Of a DNA stretch of 14,141 bases, positions 8,177 to 14,141 are shown piece by piece. The notes under the pieces are model-generated. The model was not told the DNA's origin. It did no database searches and saw only the letters and a program-made list of their open reading frames with translations. Source of the DNA: Colivivens sp963645405 (GTDB lineage Bacteria; Bacteroidota; Bacteroidia; Bacteroidales; Bacteroidaceae); the NCBI GenBank assembly GCA_963645405.1, contig CAVISR010000078.1:1-14141 (forward strand), in the 5' to 3' direction. The number at the start of each line of letters is the position of its first letter. Position 1 is the first letter of the stretch. Both the position numbers and the translations under genes were made by a program.

Positions 8177-8208
8177 GCAAAGATAAGGAAATATTTCAGG
8201 ACGGCAAA
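8177..8208 (-). promoter_or_regulatory. engB promoter (-33 TTTG, -7 TATCTTTGC)
   Basis: On the minus strand TTTG (8205-8208) and TATCTTTGC (8177-8185) are separated by 19 bases, an exact match to the Bacteroidota vegetative promoter. It lies between nrdG and engB and fixes the engB start at 8161. Confidence 0.85.
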
Positions 8209-8257
8209 GCAAATGGCATAAAAACCGTCTTGTTGGCATCAGCTTTTCATGGGATTT

Positions 8258-8743
8258 TCACCATGTGGCAATCACTACCTTGTTTTTCTTGAGTGACTCT
8301 TGCACATCGATGGTCCGCTGGTTGGAACTTCCGCGGAAGAGGAGCGATATGTCGCGGCGTGAGAGGATGAAGGGTCCGTCGACGAGTACGTCGATGCTCC
8401 TGAGCAGGGGCATGAATTCCTCGTGCTTCAGCAGTTCTTCCCAAAGGTAACCGGTGTAGCACCAGATGCTGTAGCCGAACTGCTGCTTGATCTGTCGTGC
8501 CAGTTCTGCCACTTCCGCTGCCTGATAGAACGGGTCGCCTCCCGAAAAGGTTACGGGAAATTCGTTGTACCCGATTACTTCCAGCAGTTCGCTGATGCTT
8601 GTGGGCTTTCCGTTCTTCATGTCCCACGACTGTGGGTTGTGGCATCCGGGACATTGGTGGGCACAGCCTGCGAAGTAGATTGATGTTCGCAGGCCGGGTC
8701 CGTCAACGGATGTTCCTTCTGATATGTCGATTACTGACAACAT
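8258..8743 (-). CDS. nrdG: Anaerobic ribonucleotide reductase activating protein
   Basis: A 161-residue radical-SAM enzyme that installs the glycyl radical on NrdD. C27, C31 and C34 in CAHQCPGC form the CxxxCxxC motif for the 4Fe-4S cluster, preceded by the family pattern DGPGLRTSIYFAGC (14-27); SGGDP at 67-71 is the SAM-binding GGD motif. Length is typical for NrdG (about 155-180). It lies downstream of nrdD on the same strand, separated by 181 bases that are largely a 22-base repeat array with an assembly gap; no -7 box was found there, so one operon with nrdD is likely. Confidence 0.94.
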   Translation of the reverse strand: MLSVIDISEGTSVDGPGLRTSIYFAGCAHQCPGCHNPQSWDMKNGKPTSISELLEVIGYNEFPVTFSGGDPFYQAAEVAELARQIKQQFGYSIWCYTGYLWEELLKHEEFMPLLRSIDVLVDGPFILSRRDISLLFRGSSNQRTIDVQESLKKNKVVIATW

Positions 8744-8789
8744 ACAAGAATGTTTGTTTTTATGCGTAAGTATTTGTCTGTAGTTTCAC

Positions 8790-8921
8790 GCGTCCGGTCG
8801 TATTGGCTCATGCATCCGGTTGTATNNNNNNNNGCGTCCGGTCGTATTGGCTCATGCATCCGGTTGTATTGGCTCACACGTCCGGTTGTATGGGCTCATG
8901 CGTCCGGTTGTGTGATTGCAC
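8790..8921 (-). repeat. 22-base tandem repeat (six units) between nrdD and nrdG
   Basis: Six contiguous 22-base units start at 8790, 8812, 8834, 8856, 8878 and 8900. The unit's two 11-base halves are GCRTCCGGTYG and TATTGGCTCAT; the last two units are more diverged. Unit 2 contains the run of eight Ns. In the mRNA sense the core reads GAGCCAATACRACCGG. The array forms most of the nrdG leader. Confidence 0.85.
8826..8833. other. Assembly gap (8 Ns)
   Basis: Eight unresolved bases within the 22-base repeat. The 36 bases before the gap (8790-8825) are identical to the 36 bases after it (8834-8869), so the gap probably comes from contigs ending inside the repeat and the true copy number is uncertain. 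Confidence 0.95.
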
Positions 8922-8924
8922 TTC

Positions 8925-11132
8925 TTATTTGTGTACCACGCGGTCTCTCAGTTCTGCAAGTTTGCTTGAGTTCCATCTGTCGGTGGTTCCGACGAGATAG
9001 CCGGTGATGCGCTGGAGGGTGTCGATGTGGGTGCTGCCGCACTTCGGGCAGACGGTGAGTCCTTCTGTGGCGTCCTCGTATCCGCAGTCCATACAGCGGT
9101 TGCGGTTGTGGTTCACTGAGCAGTAACCGATGTTGTAGCGGTCCATCAGGTCTACGATGTTCATGATGGCTGCCGGGTTGTGGGTGGCATCGCCGTCGAT
9201 TTCCACGTAGAAGATGTGTCCGCCTCGTGTCAGCTCGTGGTAGGGGGCTTCAATCTCTGCCTTGTGGCGCGGACTGCAGTGGTAGTAGACCGGCACATGG
9301 TTGGAGTTGGTGTAGTACTCTTTGTCGGTCACTCCCTTGATGATGCCAAACTCTTTCTTGTCGAATTTGGTGAAGCGTCCCGACAGTCCTTCTGCCGGTG
9401 TGGCAAGGATGGAGTAGTTGTGCTGGTATTTCTCGCTGAACTGGTTGGCGCAGTCGTACATGTATCTCACGATGCGCAGTCCGAGTTCCTGGCTCTTCGG
9501 GTCTTCGCCATGGTGGTGTCCGGTGAGGGCTATGAGGCATTCGGCAAGTCCGATGAAGCCTATGCCGAGCGTGCCCTGGTTGATTACGCTCTCTATCGTG
9601 TCGTCGGGCTGCAGTTGCTCGGCGCCTAGCCACAGTTTCGACATGAGCAACTGGAATTGCTTTGCGCGTGCTGACTTCTGGAATATGAAGCGTTCGTGCA
9701 ACTGCTTGGCTGTCAGTTCGAGCATGCTGTCGAGCTTCGCGAAGAAGGCATTGATTCTGTCGTCGTAGTTCTCGATTGACATGCATTCGATGGCGAGCTT
9801 CACGATGTTGATGGTTGAGAACGAGAGGTTTCCGCGTCCGATGCTGGTCTTGTCGCCGAAGCGGTTCTCGAACACTCGTGTGCGGCATCCCATCGTGGCA
9901 ATCTCGTATTTGTAGCGCTCGGGGTCGTTGATGTCCCACTTTTCGTGCTGGTTGTATGTGGCGTCGAGGTTTACGAAGTTGGGGAAGAACCGTCGTGCTG
10001 TCACCTTGCATGCCAGGCTGTAGAGGTCGTAGTTGGGGTCGTCGGGCAGGTAGCTCACTCCTCTTTTCTTCTTCCATATCTGGATGGGGAAGATGGCTGT
10101 CGAACCGTTGCCCACGCCCTGGTAAGTGGAGTTGAGCAGTTCGCGGATTACGCAGCGTCCTTCGGCTGATGTGTCGGTGCCGTAGTTGATGCTGCTGAAT
10201 ACCACCTGGTTGCCTCCGCGCGAGTGGATGGTGTTCATGTTGTGGATGAAGGCTTCCATTGCCTGGTGCACTCGCGACACAGTGCGGTTGATGGCATGTT
10301 GCTTTGCCCGTTCCTTTCCGCTCAGTCCGGTGAGGTCCATTGTCAGGTAGTCCTTTATCGGTGCGTTGTAGAGTTCCTGCAGTTCCATGCCGCTCATCTG
10401 TTCCACGTTCTTCACCTCTTCTATATATGAGGCGCGGACGTAGGGTGCCATGTAGAAGTCGAATGCCGGGATTGCCTGTCCTCCGTGCATTTCGTTCTGT
10501 GCTGTCTCGAGCGAGATGCAGGCAATGACGCTTGCTGTCTCGATGCGCTTGGCTGGCCGGCTTTCCCCGTGTCCGGCGCTGAACCCTTCGTTGAGGATGC
10601 GGTTGAGCGGATGCTGCACGCAGGTGAGGGATTTGGTGGGGTAGTAGTCCTTGTCGTGGATGTGCAGGTAGTTCTTTTTCACTGCCTCGCGCACGTCTTC
10701 CGACAGGAGATAGTCGTCCACAAACGGCTTGGTGCTTTCGCTTGCGAACTTCATCATCATTCCTGCCGGCGAGTCGGCATTCATGTTGGCGTTTTCGCGG
10801 GTCACGTCGTTGCTCTTTGCCTCGATGATTTCGAGGAACACTTCGCGTGTCTTGGCTTTGCGTGCAATGTTTCGCTTGTCGCGATAGGAAATGTATTTCT
10901 TGGCTACTTCCTTTCGGCTACTTTTCATGAGCTCGATTTCCACCTGGTCCTGGATGTCCTCCACGCTCATCTGTTCCTTGCCTTGCATAGCGACTTTGTC
11001 GGTGATTCGCTGTATGAGAGCTTCGTCTTCACCTTTCTCGGTTGTCAGCATTGCTTTTCTGATGGCAGCCTTGATTTTCTCTTCGTTGAAACCGACGATT
11101 CTGCCGTCGCGTTTCCTAACTGTCTGTATCAT
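8925..11132 (-). CDS. nrdD: Anaerobic (class III) ribonucleoside-triphosphate reductase
   Basis: A 735-residue glycyl-radical enzyme that reduces ribonucleoside triphosphates to dNTPs without oxygen. Residues of about 1-90 are an ATP-cone regulatory domain (MIQTVRKRDGRIVGFNEEKI). The reductase barrel follows, with SLETAQNEMHGGQAIPAFDF typical of the family. The C-terminus has a zinc site, C680, C683, C695 and C698 (CMDC...CPKC), and the glycyl-radical motif RITGYLVGTTDRWN with G711 as the predicted radical site. A longer frame from a TTG at 11180 adds 16 residues, but that codon overlaps the -7 box (11177-11185), so the ATG at 11132 is used. Activated by NrdG, encoded just downstream. Confidence 0.95.
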   Translation of the reverse strand: MIQTVRKRDGRIVGFNEEKIKAAIRKAMLTTEKGEDEALIQRITDKVAMQGKEQMSVEDIQDQVEIELMKSSRKEVAKKYISYRDKRNIARKAKTREVFLEIIEAKSNDVTRENANMNADSPAGMMMKFASESTKPFVDDYLLSEDVREAVKKNYLHIHDKDYYPTKSLTCVQHPLNRILNEGFSAGHGESRPAKRIETASVIACISLETAQNEMHGGQAIPAFDFYMAPYVRASYIEEVKNVEQMSGMELQELYNAPIKDYLTMDLTGLSGKERAKQHAINRTVSRVHQAMEAFIHNMNTIHSRGGNQVVFSSINYGTDTSAEGRCVIRELLNSTYQGVGNGSTAIFPIQIWKKKRGVSYLPDDPNYDLYSLACKVTARRFFPNFVNLDATYNQHEKWDINDPERYKYEIATMGCRTRVFENRFGDKTSIGRGNLSFSTINIVKLAIECMSIENYDDRINAFFAKLDSMLELTAKQLHERFIFQKSARAKQFQLLMSKLWLGAEQLQPDDTIESVINQGTLGIGFIGLAECLIALTGHHHGEDPKSQELGLRIVRYMYDCANQFSEKYQHNYSILATPAEGLSGRFTKFDKKEFGIIKGVTDKEYYTNSNHVPVYYHCSPRHKAEIEAPYHELTRGGHIFYVEIDGDATHNPAAIMNIVDLMDRYNIGYCSVNHNRNRCMDCGYEDATEGLTVCPKCGSTHIDTLQRITGYLVGTTDRWNSSKLAELRDRVVHK

Positions 11133-11176
11133 GTGACGTTGTTTTGGTTGTATTATTGGCTTGTAGTTTTCGAGGG

Positions 11177-11209
11177 GCAAAGTTATATAAAATGCTCGTC
11201 ACATGCAAG
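11177..11209 (-). promoter_or_regulatory. nrdD promoter
   Basis: On the minus strand CTTG (11206-11209, one mismatch to TTTG) lies 20 bases from TAACTTTGC (11177-11185). The predicted transcript leader is about 38 bases and contains GCCAATAATACAACC, close to the repeated core of the nrdG leader. Confidence 0.7.
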
Positions 11210-11617
11210 CTTTTTCAGATAAAAATATTCGGAAAGTTTTCCTTTTGGGTAAACTTTTGAGGTATTTGGAAAATGCAAGTACTTGGGAATGAATGTGTTT
11301 GCTTCGCAAAACGGAAAACTTTTGCGATGATGGGGTTTGATGAAGTTGCGGGTTTTTGTAAAGTGGAGTGGAAGTCGGCTTGGGAGCCCGCACTCGCTTT
11401 AACGCGCTCGGAGAGCGCTGGCTCCTATTCCAGCTCGCATTCCAACGCTCCCGTCCCGACGGTATTCGTTTTATTCGTGACAATTCGTGGTTCAAAAAAA
11501 AGAATTTTCAGTGGTTCAAGAAAGGGTTAATGACAGATTAACGGCCCATTATATGAAGATTAATGTTGAAAAAATCAAGCTGTCAGTATGGTATCCGGCT
11601 TGTTTTCTTCCGTTTCG
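11210..11617. other. Divergent intergenic region between nrdD and the 416-residue gene
   Basis: No credible gene was found between the two divergent promoters. Contents are a 10-base palindrome CAAGTACTTG (11276-11285), one copy of the dispersed palindromic repeat (11395-11462), three ATTCGT-type motifs spaced about 10 bases apart (11464-11488), and a direct repeat GTGGTTCAA at 11487-11495 and 11511-11519. Confidence 0.6.
11395..11462 (-). repeat. Dispersed palindromic repeat, copy 1
   Basis: A 68-base element. On the plus strand it begins CGCTTTAACGCGCTCGG and ends CCGTCCCGACGG. Hairpin 1 is GCGCTC-GGA-GAGCGC (11404-11418); hairpin 2 is CCGTC-CC-GACGG (11451-11462). Its reverse complement aligns with the 70-base array unit over about 55 bases, including AATAGGAGC and CGTTAAAGCG, with a two-base length difference. 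It sits between the divergent promoters of nrdD and the 416-residue gene. Confidence 0.8.
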
Positions 11618-11650
11618 TTTGCATTTCTGCCGGAAATGTGTTACCTTTGC
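11618..11650 (+). promoter_or_regulatory. Promoter of the 416-residue gene
   Basis: TTTG (11618-11621), a 20-base spacer and TACCTTTGC (11642-11650) match the Bacteroidota consensus. The predicted transcript begins near 11657, giving a leader of roughly 68 bases before the ATG at 11725. Confidence 0.8.
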
Positions 11651-11724
11651 AGTCCGCTTGAAGCAAAATGCGGACGTGCATGCAATCAACAATACTTGTC
11701 AATAAATGAAGAAAGAGAAATCCG

Positions 11725-12975
11725 ATGAACATAGATATTGAAACAATCAACAGTCTGGTCGGGAAATACTGCAATGTCAGCGGACTGAACGAAATCAGCT
11801 GCAGAATGCAAAATATGGGGCTGCTGGCAGACGTTCTTAGTGTGAACGAGGTCCTCAAATCCCAAATTGCGCTGTTGGCTGAAAGGCCCGTGATGAGTGT
11901 CTCAAGCCGTGAACGCTACGACGACTGCCGCCGACGCATTGCCAGCTGTATCCACGACTCCGTCCGCAAGATGCCCTCTCTCCCTGATCCTGCCAATTTC
12001 GGCAGCCGTCTTGCCGAGTCGGTTTTCCCCGACCGCGAATTGGAGTTGGACCAAGAAGAGTCGGAAAAGATGGAACAGGCAGCCGACCATCTGGCGTATG
12101 GCTGGTTCGGCCGCTCGTCGGCGATTGGCTGTGCCGTGGACGAGTCACTCGAAGACCTTTCCGACTACATTGCGCAGATTGCCGACCTTGCCGATACGCC
12201 GTGGACGAAGCGACAGTATGAGCTGTTGATGGGCGACCTGGAAAAGGAATATGCCGATGCCCCTTCTCCCAACGGGGAAAGTGCATGCGATTTCTACGGC
12301 AGATGGAAACGGTCGGTTTACGACGAGCTGGACGAATTTCCTGATTTGATTTCCATATTGGTCAAAGATTTGCTGAATTCCGCTTTCATCATTGTCGACG
12401 ACTCGCATTCGGGCTTTTCCTACAAGAAGACGAACGATGAACTGTTGTTCTATGTGGGAGGCGAGGAGACTTCGGTTGAATGGCAGAAGAAATTTGCCAC
12501 GCTCTGCAAGATTGCCGGATACCAGGACCGGCGTTTCCTCTTCCGCGAATCGACTCTTGGCAGGTATATTTTCCAGCACCGGAGTTCGTTGTCTGAGGAC
12601 GCCATCCGGTCATTCTTCTTCTTCATGCAAGTCTGCCAGCTTGCCTATGCCGACATGGACGGTGGAAACGCGACAAATGCTGTGGAGCATTGCAAGAATA
12701 AGAAGAATAAGGAGGAGGGAAGCGAACCGCCGGCAGCAATCGACATCAGCAGCGAGCTGCAGGTCATATTCCGCAACAACCGCGAGGAGGCCTTGGCATT
12801 CATCCGCCGCATCGACGGCGCCAAATCCACATTCATCACCGAAGAAGTCAACCGCCTGCTGCGTGAAGAGAAAATCACGAAGGCTGGTTGCAAGCGCGAC
12901 CTTTGGCGGATACTCCACGAAAACGGGTATTACAAACCCAGTGAATCAAACTGGAACAGTCAGGTAAACAACTGA
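11725..12975 (+). CDS. Hypothetical protein, 416 residues, function unknown
   Basis: I do not recognise this family. No signal peptide or membrane segment is seen, so it is probably cytoplasmic. It is acidic in the N-terminal 215 residues, has about ten scattered cysteines, and carries a charged linker near 323-338 (CKNKKNKEEGSEPP) separating a large N-terminal region from a C-terminal module of about 78 residues (339-416). That module looks helical, basic in places, with the segment ITEEVNRLLREEKITKAGCK; it could be a small winged-helix-like fold, but this is a guess. It has a strong own promoter and is the only gene of its size on the plus strand. The next terminator (13575-13602) lies 600 bases after the stop, beyond the 70-base array, so that array may be part of its 3' untranslated region. 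Probably a lineage-restricted Bacteroidales protein. Confidence 0.8.
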   Translation: MNIDIETINSLVGKYCNVSGLNEISCRMQNMGLLADVLSVNEVLKSQIALLAERPVMSVSSRERYDDCRRRIASCIHDSVRKMPSLPDPANFGSRLAESVFPDRELELDQEESEKMEQAADHLAYGWFGRSSAIGCAVDESLEDLSDYIAQIADLADTPWTKRQYELLMGDLEKEYADAPSPNGESACDFYGRWKRSVYDELDEFPDLISILVKDLLNSAFIIVDDSHSGFSYKKTNDELLFYVGGEETSVEWQKKFATLCKIAGYQDRRFLFRESTLGRYIFQHRSSLSEDAIRSFFFFMQVCQLAYADMDGGNATNAVEHCKNKKNKEEGSEPPAAIDISSELQVIFRNNREEALAFIRRIDGAKSTFITEEVNRLLREEKITKAGCKRDLWRILHENGYYKPSESNWNSQVNN

Positions 12976-13010
12976 TTTGTTCGGGAACTTACGTTTGGAC
13001 GACGACATTT

Positions 13011-13450
13011 GCGAACTAGCGTTCGAGTGCATTGCAATAGGAGCTAGCCGTCTCCGACGGCGTTAAAGCGAAAACGTTTTGCGAACTAGCGTTCGAGTGC
13101 ATTGCAATAGGAGCTAGCCGTCTCCGACGGCGTTAAAGCGAAAACGTTTTGCGAACTAGCGTTCGAGTGCATTGCAATAGGAGCTAGCCGTCTCCGACGG
13201 CGTTAAAGCGAAAACGTTTTGCGAACTAGCGTTCGAGTGCATTGCAATAGGAGCTAGCCGTCTCCGACGGCGTTAAAGCGAAAACGTTTTGCGAACTAGC
13301 GTTCGAGTGCATTGCAATAGGAGCTAGCCGTCTCCGACGGCGTTAAAGCGAAAACGTTTTGCGAACTAGCGTTCGAGTGCATTGCAATAGGAGCTAGCCG
13401 TCTCCGACGGCGTTAAAGCGAAAACGTTTTGCGAACTAGTGTTCGAGTGT
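13011..13450 (+). repeat. 70-base tandem array, six identical copies plus a partial seventh
   Basis: Units start at 13011, 13081, 13151, 13221, 13291 and 13361 with no spacer; a truncated, slightly changed unit occupies 13431-13450. Within the unit: hairpin CGAAC-TAGC-GTTCG (offset 2-15), palindrome ATTGCAAT (21-28), GCTAGC (33-38), hairpin GCCGTC-TCC-GACGGC (37-51), and palindrome AAAACGTTTT (61-70). Seventy is not a multiple of three and there are no variable spacers, so it is neither coding nor CRISPR. Offsets 8-60 are related, in inverted orientation, to the dispersed repeat at 11395-11462. Confidence 0.95.
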
Positions 13451-13458
13451 CATCGTCT

Positions 13459-13517
13459 AGCGCTCGGAGAGCGCTGACTCCTAGCCAGCTCGCAAGGCAA
13501 CGCTCCCATCCGGATGG
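13459..13517 (-). repeat. Dispersed palindromic repeat, copy 2
   Basis: Same orientation as the copy at 11395 and opposite to the adjacent 70-base array. Hairpin 1 is AGCGCTC-GGA-GAGCGCT (13459-13475), one base pair longer than in copy 1. Hairpin 2 is the perfect palindrome CCATCCGGATGG (13506-13517), where copy 1 has CCGTC/GACGG: a G-C to A-T pair exchange that keeps the stem. Confidence 0.85.
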
Positions 13518-13527
13518 CAACCCAAAG

Positions 13528-13555
13528 CCCAAAACATAAAACCCAAAACATAAAA
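13528..13555. repeat. 14-base tandem duplication
   Basis: Two exact adjacent copies of CCCAAAACATAAAA (13528-13541 and 13542-13555). Confidence 0.85.
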
Positions 13556-13574
13556 CACTTTTGCCGGCTCCTAT

Positions 13575-13602
13575 GAGGAATGACTTTCCATTCCTCTTTT
13601 TT
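13575..13602 (+). terminator. Rho-independent terminator
   Basis: A perfect 8-base stem GAGGAATG (13575-13582) with CATTCCTC (13589-13596), a 6-base loop, and a run of six T (13597-13602). It would end transcripts coming through the 416-residue gene and the 70-base array. Confidence 0.85.
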
Positions 13603-13658
13603 GTGCCTGTTTACAGCCGAAAAATGAATCTTCACCGACAATTCCACTTGTGCAAAAC

Positions 13659-13692
13659 TTGTATTTGCTTGTATTTGCTTGTATTTACTTGT
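13659..13692. repeat. 10-base tandem repeat
   Basis: TTGTATTTGC at 13659 and 13669, then TTGTATTTAC at 13679 and a partial TTGT at 13689. It lies just upstream of the promoter at 13718-13750. Confidence 0.8.
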
Positions 13693-13717
13693 GCACTTTT
13701 TTTCTTCTTCATTTTCT

Positions 13718-13750
13718 CTTGTCAACGCCTTCCGGACTTGCTAACTTTGC
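13718..13750 (+). promoter_or_regulatory. Promoter for the two small ORFs or a downstream gene
   Basis: CTTG (13718-13721, one mismatch), a 20-base spacer and TAACTTTGC (13742-13750). The predicted transcript start is near 13757, about 13 bases before the first small ATG. Confidence 0.75.
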
Positions 13751-13769
13751 ACTGTCAAAACGAAAAGGC

Positions 13770-13913
13770 ATGAGCCGCCCGGCAGTCGGGGCAGGCAGTC
13801 CTAAAAACCTTGACACATTATATATATTAACCCGAGTCTCGGCTGAGGGCATCATGAGAAAGCGCGCAAAAGTCCAGGGGCAAGGCTCACAAATAAAACA
13901 AAAAAAGTTATGA
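13770..13913 (+). CDS. Possible small protein, 47 residues
   Basis: The frame starts at the first ATG downstream of the promoter and encodes a basic 47-residue peptide (MSRPAVGAG..., ending QIKQKKL) with no membrane segment. An open frame also extends upstream to 13650, but that part lies before the promoter. Its stop overlaps the start of the next small ORF by four bases (ATGA). I do not recognise the sequence. It could be a real small protein, a leader peptide controlling a gene beyond the right edge, or a chance frame inside an untranslated leader. Confidence 0.35.
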   Translation: MSRPAVGAGSPKNLDTLYILTRVSAEGIMRKRAKVQGQGSQIKQKKL

Positions 13914-14107
13914 CAGTAAGTAAGAAACCTGCAGCACAGTCTGCAAGCGGCTCAACTGCGAGCCTCAGAGAGAATTCACAGAGTACACCAACCACCAACC
14001 AACGCCAGCACGGCTCTTCGCCCGTCCTCGTAGGAAACTTCCTTCCCGGCAGACACGGAGTGAACTTGCCTGGTAGAGAAAACCAAGGTGGAGGGATGAG
14101 GGCATAA
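13910..14107 (+). CDS. Possible small protein, 65 residues
   Basis: Overlaps the previous small ORF at ATGA and follows an A-rich stretch (AAATAAAACAAAAAAAG) suited to initiation in Bacteroidota. The 65-residue product is Ser/Thr/Gln-rich in residues 1-36 and Gly-rich at the end (GRENQGGGMRA), low in hydrophobics and probably disordered. No family recognised. The evidence is position and spacing only. Confidence 0.35.
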   Translation: MTVSKKPAAQSASGSTASLRENSQSTPTTNQRQHGSSPVLVGNFLPGRHGVNLPGRENQGGGMRA

Positions 14108-14141
14108 GACAAGGGGTTTGTTTCAGTTTCAGTTGTTTCAA

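Larger units (their letters stand above)
12976..13769. other. Repeat-rich non-coding region
   Basis: About 790 bases with no credible gene. In order it holds the 70-base array and its partial seventh unit, an inverted copy of the dispersed repeat, two short tandem repeats (14 bases and 10 bases), a plus-strand terminator, and a plus-strand promoter. Confidence 0.7.

Noticed and set aside
11199..11495. 98-residue minus-strand frame upstream of nrdD
   Set aside because: It runs through the dispersed repeat and the nrdD promoter region and looks like non-coding sequence.
11706..11741. Eleven-residue upstream ORF (MKKEKSDEHRY) overlapping the start of the 416-residue gene
   Set aside because: Too short to distinguish from chance in an A-rich leader; there is no other support.
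13011..13450. CRISPR array
   Set aside because: Units are contiguous and identical across all 70 bases, with no variable spacers and no cas genes nearby.
13450..13725. 91-residue minus-strand frame near the array
   Set aside because: It crosses the repeat copy, the 14-base duplication, the terminator and the 10-base repeat; the composition reflects repeats and no promoter precedes it.

Overview
The window looks like a chromosomal segment from a member of the Bacteroidales, most likely Prevotella or a close relative. This rests on recurrent Bacteroidota-type promoters (a TTTG-like -33 box, a 19-20 base spacer, then TAnnTTTGC), the lack of Shine-Dalgarno sites, and the gene set: a secreted GH29 fucosidase, altronate dehydratase, an AraC regulator and class III ribonucleotide reductase. 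No tRNA, rRNA, transposase or CRISPR array was seen.

Layout. Positions 1 to about 11,132 are read almost entirely on the minus strand. In transcription order the genes are: anaerobic ribonucleotide reductase nrdD and its activase nrdG; the ribosome-assembly GTPase engB; an AraC regulator; altronate dehydratase uxaA; a tight three-gene overlapping cluster (beta-phosphoglucomutase-like HAD, LOG-family phosphoribohydrolase-like protein, second HAD); and finally a secreted alpha-L-fucosidase cut by the left edge. From about 11,600 onward the signals are on the plus strand: an unrecognised 416-residue protein with a good promoter, then a 70-base tandem repeat (six identical copies), a clear terminator, a new promoter, and two very small overlapping ORFs of uncertain status.

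The ordinary genes cover anaerobic dNTP synthesis, ribosome assembly, uronate breakdown and host or plant glycan degradation, as in a gut or oral anaerobe. The unusual content lies between genes. (1) A dispersed palindromic repeat occurs as single copies at about 2344-2404, 11395-11462 and 13459-13517, and a related sequence forms the 70-base array at 13011-13450. Its hairpin stem differs between copies by paired, compensatory changes while the loop is unchanged. (2) Three gene leaders (nrdG, uxaA, and the beta-phosphoglucomutase-like gene) consist of short direct repeats of about 11 or 22 bases. In the mRNA sense they share a CAATA..AC core, and the nrdD leader has a similar element. The nrdG array holds an 8-base assembly gap exactly in phase with the repeat.

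Start sites were moved where the promoter falls inside the longest reading frame (engB, nrdD, and the first small ORF at the right end).
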